NCBI GenBank assembly: GCA_020831625.1
Contig: JAFIGD010000009.1
Coordinates: forward strand, 62,001-126,000
Reading direction: 5' to 3'
DNA: 64,000 bases
Source: Verrucomicrobiota bacterium
Lineage (GTDB): Bacteria > Verrucomicrobiota > Kiritimatiellia > SS1-B-03-39 > UBA6053
Shown: positions 34,110-42,981 of the stretch, piece after piece
How positions within the stretch are numbered: position 1 is the first letter of the stretch
Layout: the number at the start of each line of letters is the position of its first letter
The notes under the pieces: model-generated
The model's database searches: none
Seen by the model: the letters and a program-made list of their open reading frames with translations, nothing else
What the model was told of the DNA's origin: nothing
Position numbers and translations under genes: made by a program

Positions 34110-35126
34110 TTATCGGAGTCTGAACGTTCCCATGACCGGGAAGTGATCCGACTCCTGTATTTCGCGCAGAACCTGATGGTGCTGAACGGTCCAGCTCCGG
34201 TCCGGAAGCACCCAGTCAACGATGCGCCGCGGTCCGCCGGTCGGCGCGGTGAAGTCATGCCAGGTGGCCTGTCCGCGCGCCGGACGCCGTTGGAACCCGC
34301 CGAAACTCTCCAGCAGTTCAATCGCGTTCTGGCCGCTCGCGGTGGTTTGCGACATCGGAAATCCCGGCGGCGTGCTGTTCAGGGTGCCCATCACCAGCAT
34401 GGGCAGCCGACTGGCCCGCTGCAGGCTCACGATTTCTCCGGCCGCCCGAACCCGCACCTCTTCACTCCGGCTCTCCAGCTTCGTGACCAGCACCCGGATA
34501 TCCCGGTCCGCACCGATCCGCACCGTGACCAACAGACCGTCCGGATTTCCCGACCGCGCTTTCTCCCAGTTCGACAGCGGCGAAAATTCAACCCGCGCCG
34601 CCTCCACCACCGGGAACCGGCTCAGCAAGGCGTTTCCGTGCGCCACCCGCCGGAAAAAAGGAATGCCCGTGTCCACATTCCGCTGACGCACAATGTAGGG
34701 AAATCCCGCCGCGCGCGCGACCACCTCCGCCTGGTCCAGCCCCCCGCTCCGCCACGAATCAAAATCCACCGACTGCAGGGCGATCAAATCCAGCCCCAGG
34801 GTCCCGAACTGTTCGCCGACCCGTTCCAGTCGCTCAAGCATCTCCGAGGAAGCCCCCCGTCCGCCCTCCGCCCGCTTGCCCCCCGGGCCGCGGCCGTGCG
34901 AGAGGTTATACGTCACCACCCGAAGGCTTTCCGGCGCCCTTGAGGGGGGCTCAGGTTCGATTTCCGGCTTTTCAATGGAAACCGCTCTTGCCTTTTCGGT
35001 GATTCGAAGGAATAAAGAGCCGATCACAAGCGCTCCGCCAACCGACAGCGCAAGCATCAGCATCCGTCCCAGAATGAAACGGAGAACGCGTATAGATCGA
35101 AACGGATTTTTTTTATTCATCTTCAA
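34110..35126 (-). CDS. Endonuclease/exonuclease/phosphatase-fold protein lacking catalytic residues
   Basis: A 338-residue protein with one N-terminal membrane helix (about 18-40) and an EEP domain (67-338). The fold landmarks are present: T-Y-N74-L-S-H-G, G-N-A-L-L-S-R-F-P, I-V-D304-W-V and E-S-D327-H328-F-P-V. However, the metal-binding Glu of L-Q-E is Ser119, the catalytic His of T-H-L is Lys216, and the Asp of G-D-x-N is Thr248. It is therefore probably not an active nuclease or phosphatase and may bind a lipid or nucleotide. It is divergent from the DUF420 gene, with only 20 bp between the starts. Confidence 0.85.
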   Translation of the reverse strand: MKMNKKNPFRSIRVLRFILGRMLMLALSVGGALVIGSLFLRITEKARAVSIEKPEIEPEPPSRAPESLRVVTYNLSHGRGPGGKRAEGGRGASSEMLERLERVGEQFGTLGLDLIALQSVDFDSWRSGGLDQAEVVARAAGFPYIVRQRNVDTGIPFFRRVAHGNALLSRFPVVEAARVEFSPLSNWEKARSGNPDGLLVTVRIGADRDIRVLVTKLESRSEEVRVRAAGEIVSLQRASRLPMLVMGTLNSTPPGFPMSQTTASGQNAIELLESFGGFQRRPARGQATWHDFTAPTGGPRRIVDWVLPDRSWTVQHHQVLREIQESDHFPVMGTFRLR

Positions 35127-35146
35127 AATACCAACCGAGAGAGCAC

Positions 35147-35584
35147 ATGCCCATTGCCCCTATATCTTTTCTTCCCACCCTCAATGCAATCCTAAACCTT
35201 ATCTCTGTTTATTTTCTGATTGTTGGACGCAAAGCCGTCAAGCGGGGGGATATTTCCGGACACTGGAAAAACATGACCAAAGCCCTCTGCGCCTCCGGGC
35301 TCTTTTTGGCCAGCTACCTGTTCTATCACTTTTTTGTGCTTCAGGGCAGCATGCGCTACGAAGGCGGAGCGTTCATGCGCTTTATCTATCTGATCATCCT
35401 GATCCCCCACATCCTTCTCGCGGTCGCGCAGCTCCCCTTCATCATCGCCGCCGTGGTCACCGCCCTGAAGCAAAATTTCACCGCCCATATCCGCATCACC
35501 AAAAAACTGTGGCCCGTCTGGCTCTACGTGAACATCACCGGCGTGCTGGTCTACCTCATGCTTTACGTGCTGCCCCACGGCTGA
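35147..35584 (+). CDS. DUF420 family membrane protein
   Basis: A 145-residue protein with four membrane helices and the conserved histidines and aromatic positions of DUF420 (H-W-K-N-M-T-K-A; Y-H-F-F-V-L; I-P-H-I-L-L-A; L-W-P-V-W-L-Y-V-N-I-T-G-V-L-V-Y). Family members are often near cytochrome oxidase assembly genes, but none is here, and the function is unknown. It converges on recJ. Confidence 0.88.
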   Translation: MPIAPISFLPTLNAILNLISVYFLIVGRKAVKRGDISGHWKNMTKALCASGLFLASYLFYHFFVLQGSMRYEGGAFMRFIYLIILIPHILLAVAQLPFIIAAVVTALKQNFTAHIRITKKLWPVWLYVNITGVLVYLMLYVLPHG

Positions 35585-35598
35585 GGCCCCCCTGGACC

Positions 35599-37338
35599 TC
35601 ACCGGAAATCCTGCAGCATCAACTGCAGCTTTTCCTCGCCCCGGAACACGTTCCGCCGCAGTTGAAACGCGAGATCGATCGGCCCCCCGGGCCGGTCCCG
35701 CTCGCCCATGCCGAACCCGATGGCGTCGCGGGGGCCGTACGGGGAATCGATCACCAGCCGCACATGCTTGCCGCCGCCCACCACCTGCCAGTGGCGCGGG
35801 CTCACCTGCCGCATGCCCCAGACCGGAGTGGTGTTCTCATGCCCGAACGGCATCAGACGGTCCTGCGCGGCCATAAAATGCTCGTTCAAATCGGAAGGCG
35901 TGATCCAGCCGTCGATGTGCTGACGGGGCCGCAAATCCTCCTTCGCCATCACCTCCCGGGCCCGGGCGCTGATCGCTTTGCGAAAGTGAAGAATATTCTC
36001 CTCGGGAATGTCCAGTCCCGCCGCCATGCGGTGTCCGCCGTACTGCAACAGGAACGCGTCCATCTCGGTCAAATGCGTGATCAGGTCAAACCCGTCGATG
36101 CTTCGGCAGCTGCCGCGCCCCACCCCGTCCTCGCCGATGGAAATCACAATCGACGGCCGGTGATACCGCCGGACCAGCCGTGAGGCCACAATCCCCACCA
36201 CCCCCGGATGCCAACTGCGCCGGGCCACCACCAGTACCCCCGGAACCGTCGCGTCGTAAAAGCTTTCGATTTCCTCCACCGCCTCCTCGAGAATCGCCTG
36301 CTCAATCGCCTGCCGATCCTTGTTGGCGTTTTCCAGCACCGCCGCCAAAGGCTCCGCCTCCTGCGCCGACTGCGCCAGCAACAAATTCAGGGCCGTGTCC
36401 GGAGAGGCCATCCGTCCGGCTGCATTGATCCGCGGTCCCAGCACGAAACCAATATGATAGCTGGTCATGGTTTGCTGCACCCCGGCATTGCGCGCCAGCG
36501 CGTCGATCCCCGGCACCTCCCGCTTGTTCAGCACCGAAATGCCGAACCGCGCCAGAATCCGGTTCTCCCCCACCAGCGGCACCATGTCCGCCACCGTCCC
36601 CAGCGCCACCAGATACATCAGCGAACGCATGTCCAGCCGGCCGCTGATCGGAATGTTGCGCTGCCGTCCGATCTTCACCAGCGCGTGACAAAGCTTGAAC
36701 GCCACCCCGACCCCCGCCAGCGTGTGCAGATCCTCCGCATCGCCCAGCTTGGGGTTGACCAGCGCGAAGGCCTCCGCCACGTCTCCGCTTGCCTCATGGT
36801 GATCCGTGACAATGACGTCCACCCCGGCCTCGCGGGCCGCGTTCACCGCCTCGACGCTGCCGGTTCCGCAATCCACGGTCACAATCAATCCCGGAGTATA
36901 CGCGGCCAGACACTGCTCCAACACCTCGCGGCTCAATCCGTATCCGTCATCAATCCGGTGCGGAATGTAGCGGAACACCACCCCGCCAAGGCCCTGAAGA
37001 ACCTTGCTCAGCAGGGCCGTGCTGGTCACGCCGTCCACATCGTAGTCCCCGAACACCAGAATACGCTCTCCGCCGAGCAGCGCTTTCCAAATGCGGTCCA
37101 CCGCCTTCGCCATATCCGGAAGGCGCAGCGGATCCGTGAGCCGTTCCAGCCGGGGATCCAGAAACACCTCCGCGTTCTCCACATCCGCGATGCCCCGGCG
37201 GACCATCACCTCCGCGATCGGCAGGGGCAGGTTAAAAGCGTCCGCCAACCCCCTCGCTTCATCGGGGCATGCGGATTCGTCCAACCAGATCCGGGGCACG
37301 CGCTGGATCATACGCGACGGTGAGCCCCCATCCTTCAC
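35599..37338 (-). CDS. recJ: Single-stranded-DNA-specific exonuclease RecJ
   Basis: A 579-residue DHH-family nuclease: G-D-Y-D-V-D-G-V-T-S-T-A-L-L, V-D-C-G-T-G-S, V-T-D-H-H-E, the DHHA1 motif G-G-H-R-M-A-A-G-L and an OB-fold C-terminus. It degrades single-stranded DNA 5' to 3' in recombination and mismatch repair. The first start is GTG at 37338, overlapping the secDF stop by 4 bp, which implies translational coupling; ATG at 37311 is the alternative. Confidence 0.97.
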   Translation of the reverse strand: MKDGGSPSRMIQRVPRIWLDESACPDEARGLADAFNLPLPIAEVMVRRGIADVENAEVFLDPRLERLTDPLRLPDMAKAVDRIWKALLGGERILVFGDYDVDGVTSTALLSKVLQGLGGVVFRYIPHRIDDGYGLSREVLEQCLAAYTPGLIVTVDCGTGSVEAVNAAREAGVDVIVTDHHEASGDVAEAFALVNPKLGDAEDLHTLAGVGVAFKLCHALVKIGRQRNIPISGRLDMRSLMYLVALGTVADMVPLVGENRILARFGISVLNKREVPGIDALARNAGVQQTMTSYHIGFVLGPRINAAGRMASPDTALNLLLAQSAQEAEPLAAVLENANKDRQAIEQAILEEAVEEIESFYDATVPGVLVVARRSWHPGVVGIVASRLVRRYHRPSIVISIGEDGVGRGSCRSIDGFDLITHLTEMDAFLLQYGGHRMAAGLDIPEENILHFRKAISARAREVMAKEDLRPRQHIDGWITPSDLNEHFMAAQDRLMPFGHENTTPVWGMRQVSPRHWQVVGGGKHVRLVIDSPYGPRDAIGFGMGERDRPGGPIDLAFQLRRNVFRGEEKLQLMLQDFR

Positions 37339-39791
37339 GCTTTCGCCGTCTTCTCGTCTTTGTGCCAGAGCAACATCACCGGAGTTGCCACAAAGATGGA
37401 CGAATACGTGCCGACCAGTACGCCGATGAACAGCGCGAAGGCGAAGTCGTTAATCGCGCCGCCGCCGAAGATCAACAGCATCAGCACCGTCAGCAGCGTC
37501 GTCACTGAGGTCAGCAACGTCCGGCTCAGCGTCTGGTTGATACTGATGTTGGCAATGTCTTTGTAAGGCTTGCCTTTGAGCAGCTTGAGGTCCTCGCGGA
37601 TCCGGTCGAACACCACGATGGTGTCGTTCGCGGAGTACCCCACAATCGTCAGCAGCGCCGCCACAATCGGGAGACTCAACTGACGTCCGAACAGCGTGTA
37701 GATCCCCACCGTCAGCAGCACGTCATGCGCCAGCGCGGTGATGGTGCCCATCGCGAACGCGAACTCAAAGCGGAGCGTGATGTAGATCACAATCCCGATC
37801 AGCGCGAAAAGGATCGCCCGGATACCGCGGTTGCGCATCTGTGCGCCGACCTGGGGGCCGATTTCCTCCAGATGAATCACCTGGAAACCATGCTCCTCGC
37901 CAAACGCCTCCAACAAACGGGCGCGCGCCTGTTCCGAAAATTCAGCGGCCACATTCACCTGCAGGGTGTCCGTGCCCGCGCCTTCGCCGGAAAGACCGCG
38001 CTGATATTGAATCACGGCCTCGGGAAGTCCTAAAACGGTCTCAATTTCGCCCGTGGAAGGCCGGGTGTCTTCATCCGAGGTCAGACTGAACCGCATGGAG
38101 GCTCCGCCGGTGAAATCAATCCCGAGCACATCCGAACCCTTCAGTCCGATGTTCACCAGGGTGGCCACAAGCAGAAGCCCGCTGATCCCGAACGCGATTT
38201 TGCGTTTGCTCAAAAAATCAATTTTCAGATCATCCGGCAAAATCGACATCATTTTCAGCGTCTTGATCGGCGAATACGCCGCCAGCAAATCGAAGCCCAT
38301 GCGGGTAAAGACCAGCGCCGTGTACATCGACACCAAAATCCCCGCCGTCAGCATCACCGCAAAACCGCGGATCGGTCCGGAACCCTGCATGAACAGGATC
38401 ACCGCCACCAGCAGTGTGGTGATGTTCGCGTCGAAAATAGTGCTGAACACCTTTTCATATCCCGATTGAATCGCGCTCACAAAGCGTTTGCCCGATTTCT
38501 GCTCTTCACGGATCCGCTCAAAAATCAGCACGTTGGCGTCCACCGCCATCCCGATGGTCAGCACCAGTCCCGCGATCCCCGGCAGGGTCAGCGTGGGCAG
38601 CGCATTGATGTTGCCGGCCCCGGCGCCGCCGCCGCCGGCGAAAATTCCAAGGAACCCGGCCGCGAGCATCATGCCCAGTGGCAGCAGCACCGCGTCCAGA
38701 ATCAGCGCCAGGTTCACAATCACCCCGGAGACACGATAGTAGATGAGCATGAAAATCACCACCACTGCAATACCGGCCAATGCGGCGTAAACACCGCTTT
38801 GAACCGCGTCGGCACCCAGGGAGGGCTCCACCTGCTGCTGCATCAGAATCTCAATCGGAACCGGCAGCGAGCCCGAGTTCAAGGCGTTCGCCAGCGAAGA
38901 CACCTCTTCAAACGTGAAACTGCCGGTGATCACCGCATTGCCGCCCGCGATCGCGCCCTGAATGTTCGGGGCGCTGTACAGGGTGTCGTCCATCACGATC
39001 CCCAGACGGCGGCCGATGTTGTCGCTGGTGATCCGGAAAAAGCGCCGGGCGCCTTCCGGAGTCAGGCTCAACGCCACCTGCAGACGGCCGAACTCATCCT
39101 GGTCCGGACGGGCGCGGCGAACGGCGGTTCCCTCCAACTGAATACGGACATCCACATAATTGGGCTCGAAGAAATCCCCGTAGTTTTCCACCGTGATTCT
39201 GGAAAGCATCAGCTCGTACTGGCTTGACACCCGCCCGGTATTGGCGACCAGCGCCTGATACTCATCATCACTCATCCCCTCACGCTCAAACGCAGAATCC
39301 CGCTGATAATACTGATTCCCCTGAACCGTGACAATGTTGTATCCCGGCGGCGCGATCCCTTCGGCGAACAACCGTGCCACCAGCGCATTATTCTCCTCAT
39401 GAATCAAACGGAACTCCAGATAGGCCGGCCGCTGGATCAAATCCTCGAGCTGCTGGCGCTCATCATCGCCCACGCCCGGAATTTCAAATACAATGTGCCC
39501 GGTGCCCGGCTCTTTATACACCGTGGCTTCGCGGGTGCCCGCGCCGTCGATCCGGTTGCGGAGCACTTCCAGGGCCTGATCCTGAGCCACCCGCCGTTGT
39601 TCGGAGCTGGGCTCGGTCTGCCCCTCCTCAAGCGGGAGGGCGTCGTAATCAACGTCCAGCACAAACCGGTAACCGCCTGCCAGGTCAATCCCCAGGGGGA
39701 GTTTTTCGCCCAAAGGCCAGGCCAGCATAAACGACCATACACACAAACCGGCCAGAACCAGCCAGCGCCACATCATGTTTTTATTCTTCAT
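37335..39791 (-). CDS. secDF: Protein-export membrane protein SecD-SecF fusion
   Basis: An 818-residue fusion. Residues 1-~500 are SecD: an N-terminal helix, L-G-I-D-L-A-G-G, a large periplasmic P1 domain, then five helices with T-L-P-G-I-A-G-L-V-L-T-I-G-M-A-V-D-A-N-V-L-I-F-E-R-type motif. Residues ~530-818 are SecF: V-L-G-I-D-F-T-G-G, T-I-V-G-Y-S-A-N-D-T-I-V-V-F-D-R. It uses the proton-motive force to pull translocated proteins out of SecYEG. In Gram-negatives SecD and SecF are more often separate. It lies in a yajC-secDF-recJ operon. Confidence 0.97.
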   Translation of the reverse strand: MKNKNMMWRWLVLAGLCVWSFMLAWPLGEKLPLGIDLAGGYRFVLDVDYDALPLEEGQTEPSSEQRRVAQDQALEVLRNRIDGAGTREATVYKEPGTGHIVFEIPGVGDDERQQLEDLIQRPAYLEFRLIHEENNALVARLFAEGIAPPGYNIVTVQGNQYYQRDSAFEREGMSDDEYQALVANTGRVSSQYELMLSRITVENYGDFFEPNYVDVRIQLEGTAVRRARPDQDEFGRLQVALSLTPEGARRFFRITSDNIGRRLGIVMDDTLYSAPNIQGAIAGGNAVITGSFTFEEVSSLANALNSGSLPVPIEILMQQQVEPSLGADAVQSGVYAALAGIAVVVIFMLIYYRVSGVIVNLALILDAVLLPLGMMLAAGFLGIFAGGGGAGAGNINALPTLTLPGIAGLVLTIGMAVDANVLIFERIREEQKSGKRFVSAIQSGYEKVFSTIFDANITTLLVAVILFMQGSGPIRGFAVMLTAGILVSMYTALVFTRMGFDLLAAYSPIKTLKMMSILPDDLKIDFLSKRKIAFGISGLLLVATLVNIGLKGSDVLGIDFTGGASMRFSLTSDEDTRPSTGEIETVLGLPEAVIQYQRGLSGEGAGTDTLQVNVAAEFSEQARARLLEAFGEEHGFQVIHLEEIGPQVGAQMRNRGIRAILFALIGIVIYITLRFEFAFAMGTITALAHDVLLTVGIYTLFGRQLSLPIVAALLTIVGYSANDTIVVFDRIREDLKLLKGKPYKDIANISINQTLSRTLLTSVTTLLTVLMLLIFGGGAINDFAFALFIGVLVGTYSSIFVATPVMLLWHKDEKTAKA

Positions 39792-39878
39792 ACCAGGGAT
39801 GAATCTTTCGTTAGGTTTTTTACATTTAAAATCGCGCCCGCGTTCCCGTCCGGGGGAACAGGGCGAAAGTCCGCGGGA

Positions 39879-40256
39879 TTATTGCACCGGCGTGGCGTCC
39901 AGATCCTCGTCATCGGACAGAATCATGGAAATCCCTCCCCGCACCACTTCCAGCCGCACGTTGTCGGCCACTTTCACTTTCACCACTTTCCCGTCGATCT
40001 GGGCAATTTGACCGATAATCCCGCCCGTCAAAAGCACCCGGTCGCCTTTTTTCATTTGCTCCAGCATCGCCTTGCGCTCTTTTTCTTTGCGCATCTGCGG
40101 GCGGATCATCATCACATACATGATCGCCAAAAACAGGAACATCATCATGGCGAAGCCGGGACCAGACTGACCGCCTTCACCGGAGGGCGGGGCCATGGCA
40201 ATCAAGACAGAGGCGTCAAACAAAGAGGAAAACAACATAAAAGCTCCAAAATTCAT
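39879..40256 (-). CDS. yajC: Preprotein translocase subunit YajC
   Basis: A 125-residue protein with one membrane helix (about 36-55: M-M-M-F-L-F-L-A-I-M-Y-V-M-M) followed by the family motif R-P-Q-M-R-K-E-K-E-R and a cytoplasmic beta domain (G-D-R-V-L-L-T-G-G-I-I-G-Q-I). It joins SecDF in the accessory translocase. It is the first gene before secDF, 87 bp upstream. The N-terminus before the helix (about 35 residues) is longer than usual; a later start is possible. Confidence 0.95.
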   Translation of the reverse strand: MNFGAFMLFSSLFDASVLIAMAPPSGEGGQSGPGFAMMMFLFLAIMYVMMIRPQMRKEKERKAMLEQMKKGDRVLLTGGIIGQIAQIDGKVVKVKVADNVRLEVVRGGISMILSDDEDLDATPVQ

Positions 40257-40344
40257 TTAAAAAGCCGCGAAAAAAATGCGGGGCAATCCTCCCTGTCTGT
40301 TTTTAGGGCTTTCGTCAAGACCGGAGGGGCCAAAGGCGGTAAAA

Positions 40345-40776
40345 TCATTCCGCATCCAGGTCTTCGCCCACCCGGCGCAGGATCTCCTCCGGATCCACCG
40401 GCGGCCCTTCTCCGATCCCCGGACATTCCGCGCAGGTCTTCGCCCAGGCGGCTTCACTTCTCACATTCCGGAACCAGAACGGATAGCGGCGGCACTGCCC
40501 CGGTTTCACCGCGTGAATCGAACAGCGGTTTTCCTCAAAAAACACGCAATCCCCGTTTTCCCGCTCCCGAATCCGCACCTCATCCCCTTCCCGGATGGCC
40601 CATTCAGGGAGGGCCTCGTCTGCGGATTCCCCCCGATACAAAACGATCCGCGCCAGTTCCTCCCGGCTCACCCGCACCCGCCCCGGCTCACCCGTGCAGC
40701 ACGCCCCGCACTCCGTGCACGAAAACCGCACCCCCCGAAGATATTCCGGAATTAAAAAATCGTTCACGTTATTCAC
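40345..40776 (-). CDS. YkgJ-type cysteine-cluster protein
   Basis: A 143-residue protein with the Cys pattern F-S-C-T-E-C-G-A-C-C near residue 20 and C-R-R-Y-P-F-W-F further on, typical of YkgJ-like proteins thought to bind zinc or an iron-sulfur cluster. Function unknown. The first possible start, GTG at 40776, lies inside a 7 bp tandem repeat array; GTG at 40767 is a plausible alternative. Confidence 0.82.
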   Translation of the reverse strand: MNNVNDFLIPEYLRGVRFSCTECGACCTGEPGRVRVSREELARIVLYRGESADEALPEWAIREGDEVRIRERENGDCVFFEENRCSIHAVKPGQCRRYPFWFRNVRSEAAWAKTCAECPGIGEGPPVDPEEILRRVGEDLDAE

Positions 40777-40815
40777 TCGTCACTCGTCATTCGTCATTCG
40801 TCATTCGTCACTCGT
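40774..40815. repeat. Heptamer tandem repeat (CAYTCGT)6
   Basis: Six contiguous 7 bp units, CACTCGT or CATTCGT, fill the space between the YkgJ-type gene and nspC and include the first possible start codon of the former. The array is a likely source of slippage. Confidence 0.9.
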
Positions 40816-40823
40816 CCCCCCCC

Positions 40824-41978
40824 TCATCCCAGCCGGTCCCGGAATTCCCGGTATCCGAACCGGCGGGTCACCCGCAGTCCGTCCGCCTGAGGATCCCACA
40901 GCGCGATCGCCGGATGCGCAACCCCGTTGAAATGCGTGGTCTTCACCATGCTGTAGATCGCCATATCGCTGAACACCAGGCGGTCCCCGCGTTTGAGGGC
41001 CGCATCAAAACTGTAGTCCCCGATGCGGTCGCCGGCCAGACACGACACCCCGCCCAGCTTATAACTGTGCGCCTTTTCCCCGGCGGCTCCGCTGTTAAGA
41101 ATGTGCGGCCGGTACGGCATCTCCAGCACATCCGGCATATGCGCGGTCGCCGAGATGTCGAGAATCGCGTGGCGGTGCCCCTGACTCTCAAACACATCCA
41201 GCACCTCGCTCACCAGCCATCCCGCATTCAGCGCCACCGCCTCGCCCGGCTCCAGAATCACCTCCAAATCATAGGTCTCCCGCATGTGGCGGATACAGCG
41301 CACCAGACGCTCCACATCATAATCCGGCCGGGTGATGTGATGCCCGCCGCCCATGTTCAGCCATTTCATCCGATGCAACAGCGGCCCGAAGTTTGCCTCC
41401 ACCCGCTCCAGCGTTCGCTCCAGCGTGTCGCTGCCCTGCTCGCAAAGCGTATGGAAATGAAGTCCCGTAATCCCGGTCACATCGCAGCCCTCCAGATCGC
41501 TGGCGGTCATGCCGAACCGCGATCCGGGAATGCAGGGATTGTACAAATCCACCTCCACTTCGCTGTACTCCGGATTGATCCGCAGGCCATATGCCACCCC
41601 CGGACGGGCCAGCGCCTGTTCCCGGAAATACGCCCACTGCGCGACGCTGTTGAAACTGATGTGCGTCGCCAAATCCAAATACTTGGGAAAATCCTCATCG
41701 GTATACGCCACCGCGTACACATGCACCTCGCCGCCGAACTCAAGCGATCCCAACAGTGCCTCGTTCAGCGAACTCGCCGTGGTCCCGGCCAGATAAGGAC
41801 GCAGCCCCGGAAAACTCGGATGCATTGAATAACCCTTCAGCGCCAGAATAATCTTCCCGCCGGACGCGTCCTGCACCGACTTCAGAAGCTCCCCGTTCCG
41901 CCGCAGCGCCTCCATATCGACAATAAAACAGGGGCTCGGGATCTGATCGTGCGGAATGGGAAAGGGTTCGTTCATCAT
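40824..41978 (-). CDS. nspC: Carboxynorspermidine decarboxylase
   Basis: A 384-residue PLP-dependent enzyme of the alanine-racemase-fold decarboxylase group. Lys48 in A-L-K-G-Y-S binds PLP; L-N-M-G-G-G-H-H, I-L-E-P-G-E-A and G-G-V-S-C-L-A-G-D-R-I-G-D-Y (with the active-site Cys) follow. Its length and E-P-G-E-A motif match NspC rather than LysA or ornithine decarboxylase. It makes norspermidine or spermidine from the carboxylated form, the last step of the alternative polyamine route. The partner carboxy(nor)spermidine dehydrogenase is not in the window. Confidence 0.93.
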   Translation of the reverse strand: MMNEPFPIPHDQIPSPCFIVDMEALRRNGELLKSVQDASGGKIILALKGYSMHPSFPGLRPYLAGTTASSLNEALLGSLEFGGEVHVYAVAYTDEDFPKYLDLATHISFNSVAQWAYFREQALARPGVAYGLRINPEYSEVEVDLYNPCIPGSRFGMTASDLEGCDVTGITGLHFHTLCEQGSDTLERTLERVEANFGPLLHRMKWLNMGGGHHITRPDYDVERLVRCIRHMRETYDLEVILEPGEAVALNAGWLVSEVLDVFESQGHRHAILDISATAHMPDVLEMPYRPHILNSGAAGEKAHSYKLGGVSCLAGDRIGDYSFDAALKRGDRLVFSDMAIYSMVKTTHFNGVAHPAIALWDPQADGLRVTRRFGYREFRDRLG

Positions 41979-42037
41979 GCTGCCCTGATTAGCATATCGG
42001 GACTTCCAAGCGCAAACCCGTATTCATATTCTTCCTC

Positions 42038-42158
42038 TTAATCTTAATCTTAATCGTAATCTTAATCGTAATCTTAATCTTAATCTTAATCTTAATCTTA
42101 ATCTTAATCTTAATCGTAATCTTAATCACGCACCGCTCAGCGATTACGATTACGATTA
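42038..42158. repeat. Hexamer array (TTAATC/GTAATC)15 with an inverted tail
   Basis: Fifteen contiguous 6 bp units of TTAATC (twelve) or GTAATC (three) at 42038-42127, followed after 14 bp by an opposite-strand run GATTAC-GATTAC-GATTA (42142-42158) that could pair with the array. It lies between the nspC start (divergent) and gph. A short minus-strand frame through it encodes only I-K repeats and is not a gene. Confidence 0.92.
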
Positions 42159-42215
42159 GGTGTACGATCAGGAAAAATCGCTTCACACCCGCCCAAAACC
42201 TGCTAAGCCCCCCTC

Positions 42216-42896
42216 ATGACCGCATCCCCCTCAACCTCCGCTGTCCTTTTCGATCTGGACGGTACTCTGCTCGACAGTCTCAAAGACATCGCCAACGCCA
42301 TGAACCTTGTTCTGGAACAACACGGCTTCCCGACCCATCCCGTGGAGGATTACAACCACCACGTCGGCGACGGCATGGACACCCTCGCCCGCCGCGTCCT
42401 GCCCCCCGGCGAAGCCGGAAACACCGAGCTGCGCGCCCGTATTGTCCGCCATATGAAGCGGACCTATTCAGACACCTGGTATCACTGGTCCGCCCCCTAC
42501 CCCGGCATTCATGACCTGCTGCAAACGCTGGGGGCCTCGCCGCTCAAGCTCGGCGTGCTCAGCAACAAACCCGATGAATTCACCACCGTCATCGTCGAGC
42601 ACTTCTTTCCCCTCACCCCCTGGGCCGCCATCCGCGGAGCCCGTCCCGGCATTCCGATCAAGCCGGCCCCTGATGCCGCTCTCGATATCGCCCGCGAATG
42701 GAATTTGCCCCCGGAACAGATCGTCTTCGTCGGCGACACCTCCACCGATGTGCTCACCGCCGTGAACGCCGGCATGCCCTGCATCGGTGTCACCTGGGGC
42801 TTCCGCGACCGAGAGGAACTTCTGGCCCACGGCGCAAAATGGATCGTGGATTACCCGGCTGAAATTCCTGCGATTCTTGGCCTGCAGCCCGAATGA
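42216..42896 (+). CDS. gph: Phosphoglycolate phosphatase-like HAD hydrolase
   Basis: A 226-residue HAD enzyme with complete motifs: F-D-L-D-G-T-L-L-D-S near residue 12, S-N-K-P (motif II Ser), Lys in P-I-K-P and V-G-D-T-S-T-D-V. The cap domain and length match the Gph/PGP group, which hydrolyses 2-phosphoglycolate from DNA repair or oxygenase reactions; other small phosphate substrates are possible. Confidence 0.87.
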   Translation: MTASPSTSAVLFDLDGTLLDSLKDIANAMNLVLEQHGFPTHPVEDYNHHVGDGMDTLARRVLPPGEAGNTELRARIVRHMKRTYSDTWYHWSAPYPGIHDLLQTLGASPLKLGVLSNKPDEFTTVIVEHFFPLTPWAAIRGARPGIPIKPAPDAALDIAREWNLPPEQIVFVGDTSTDVLTAVNAGMPCIGVTWGFRDREELLAHGAKWIVDYPAEIPAILGLQPE

Positions 42897-42940
42897 CATA
42901 TGGGTCGACTGAAAATGACCAAGGATAAAGAGACTTGTTT

Positions 42941-42981
42941 TACCTTGCAAAATTAAAGTGACACTTTAATAATACAAGGTA
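42941..42981. promoter_or_regulatory. 41 bp palindrome touching the start codon of the DUF4143 gene
   Basis: An exactly symmetrical structure centred on base 42961: outer arms TACCTTG/CAAGGTA and a perfect inner 9 bp inverted repeat ATTAAAGTG-a-CACTTTAAT. 17 of 20 paired positions match. The ATG of the ATPase gene is the last bases of the right arm. It could be an operator for self-regulation or an RNA hairpin that hides the start. Confidence 0.7.

Noticed and set aside
41989-42186. A 65-codon frame of Ile-Lys repeats
   Set aside because: It is the translation of the hexamer array, with no non-repeat coding signal.
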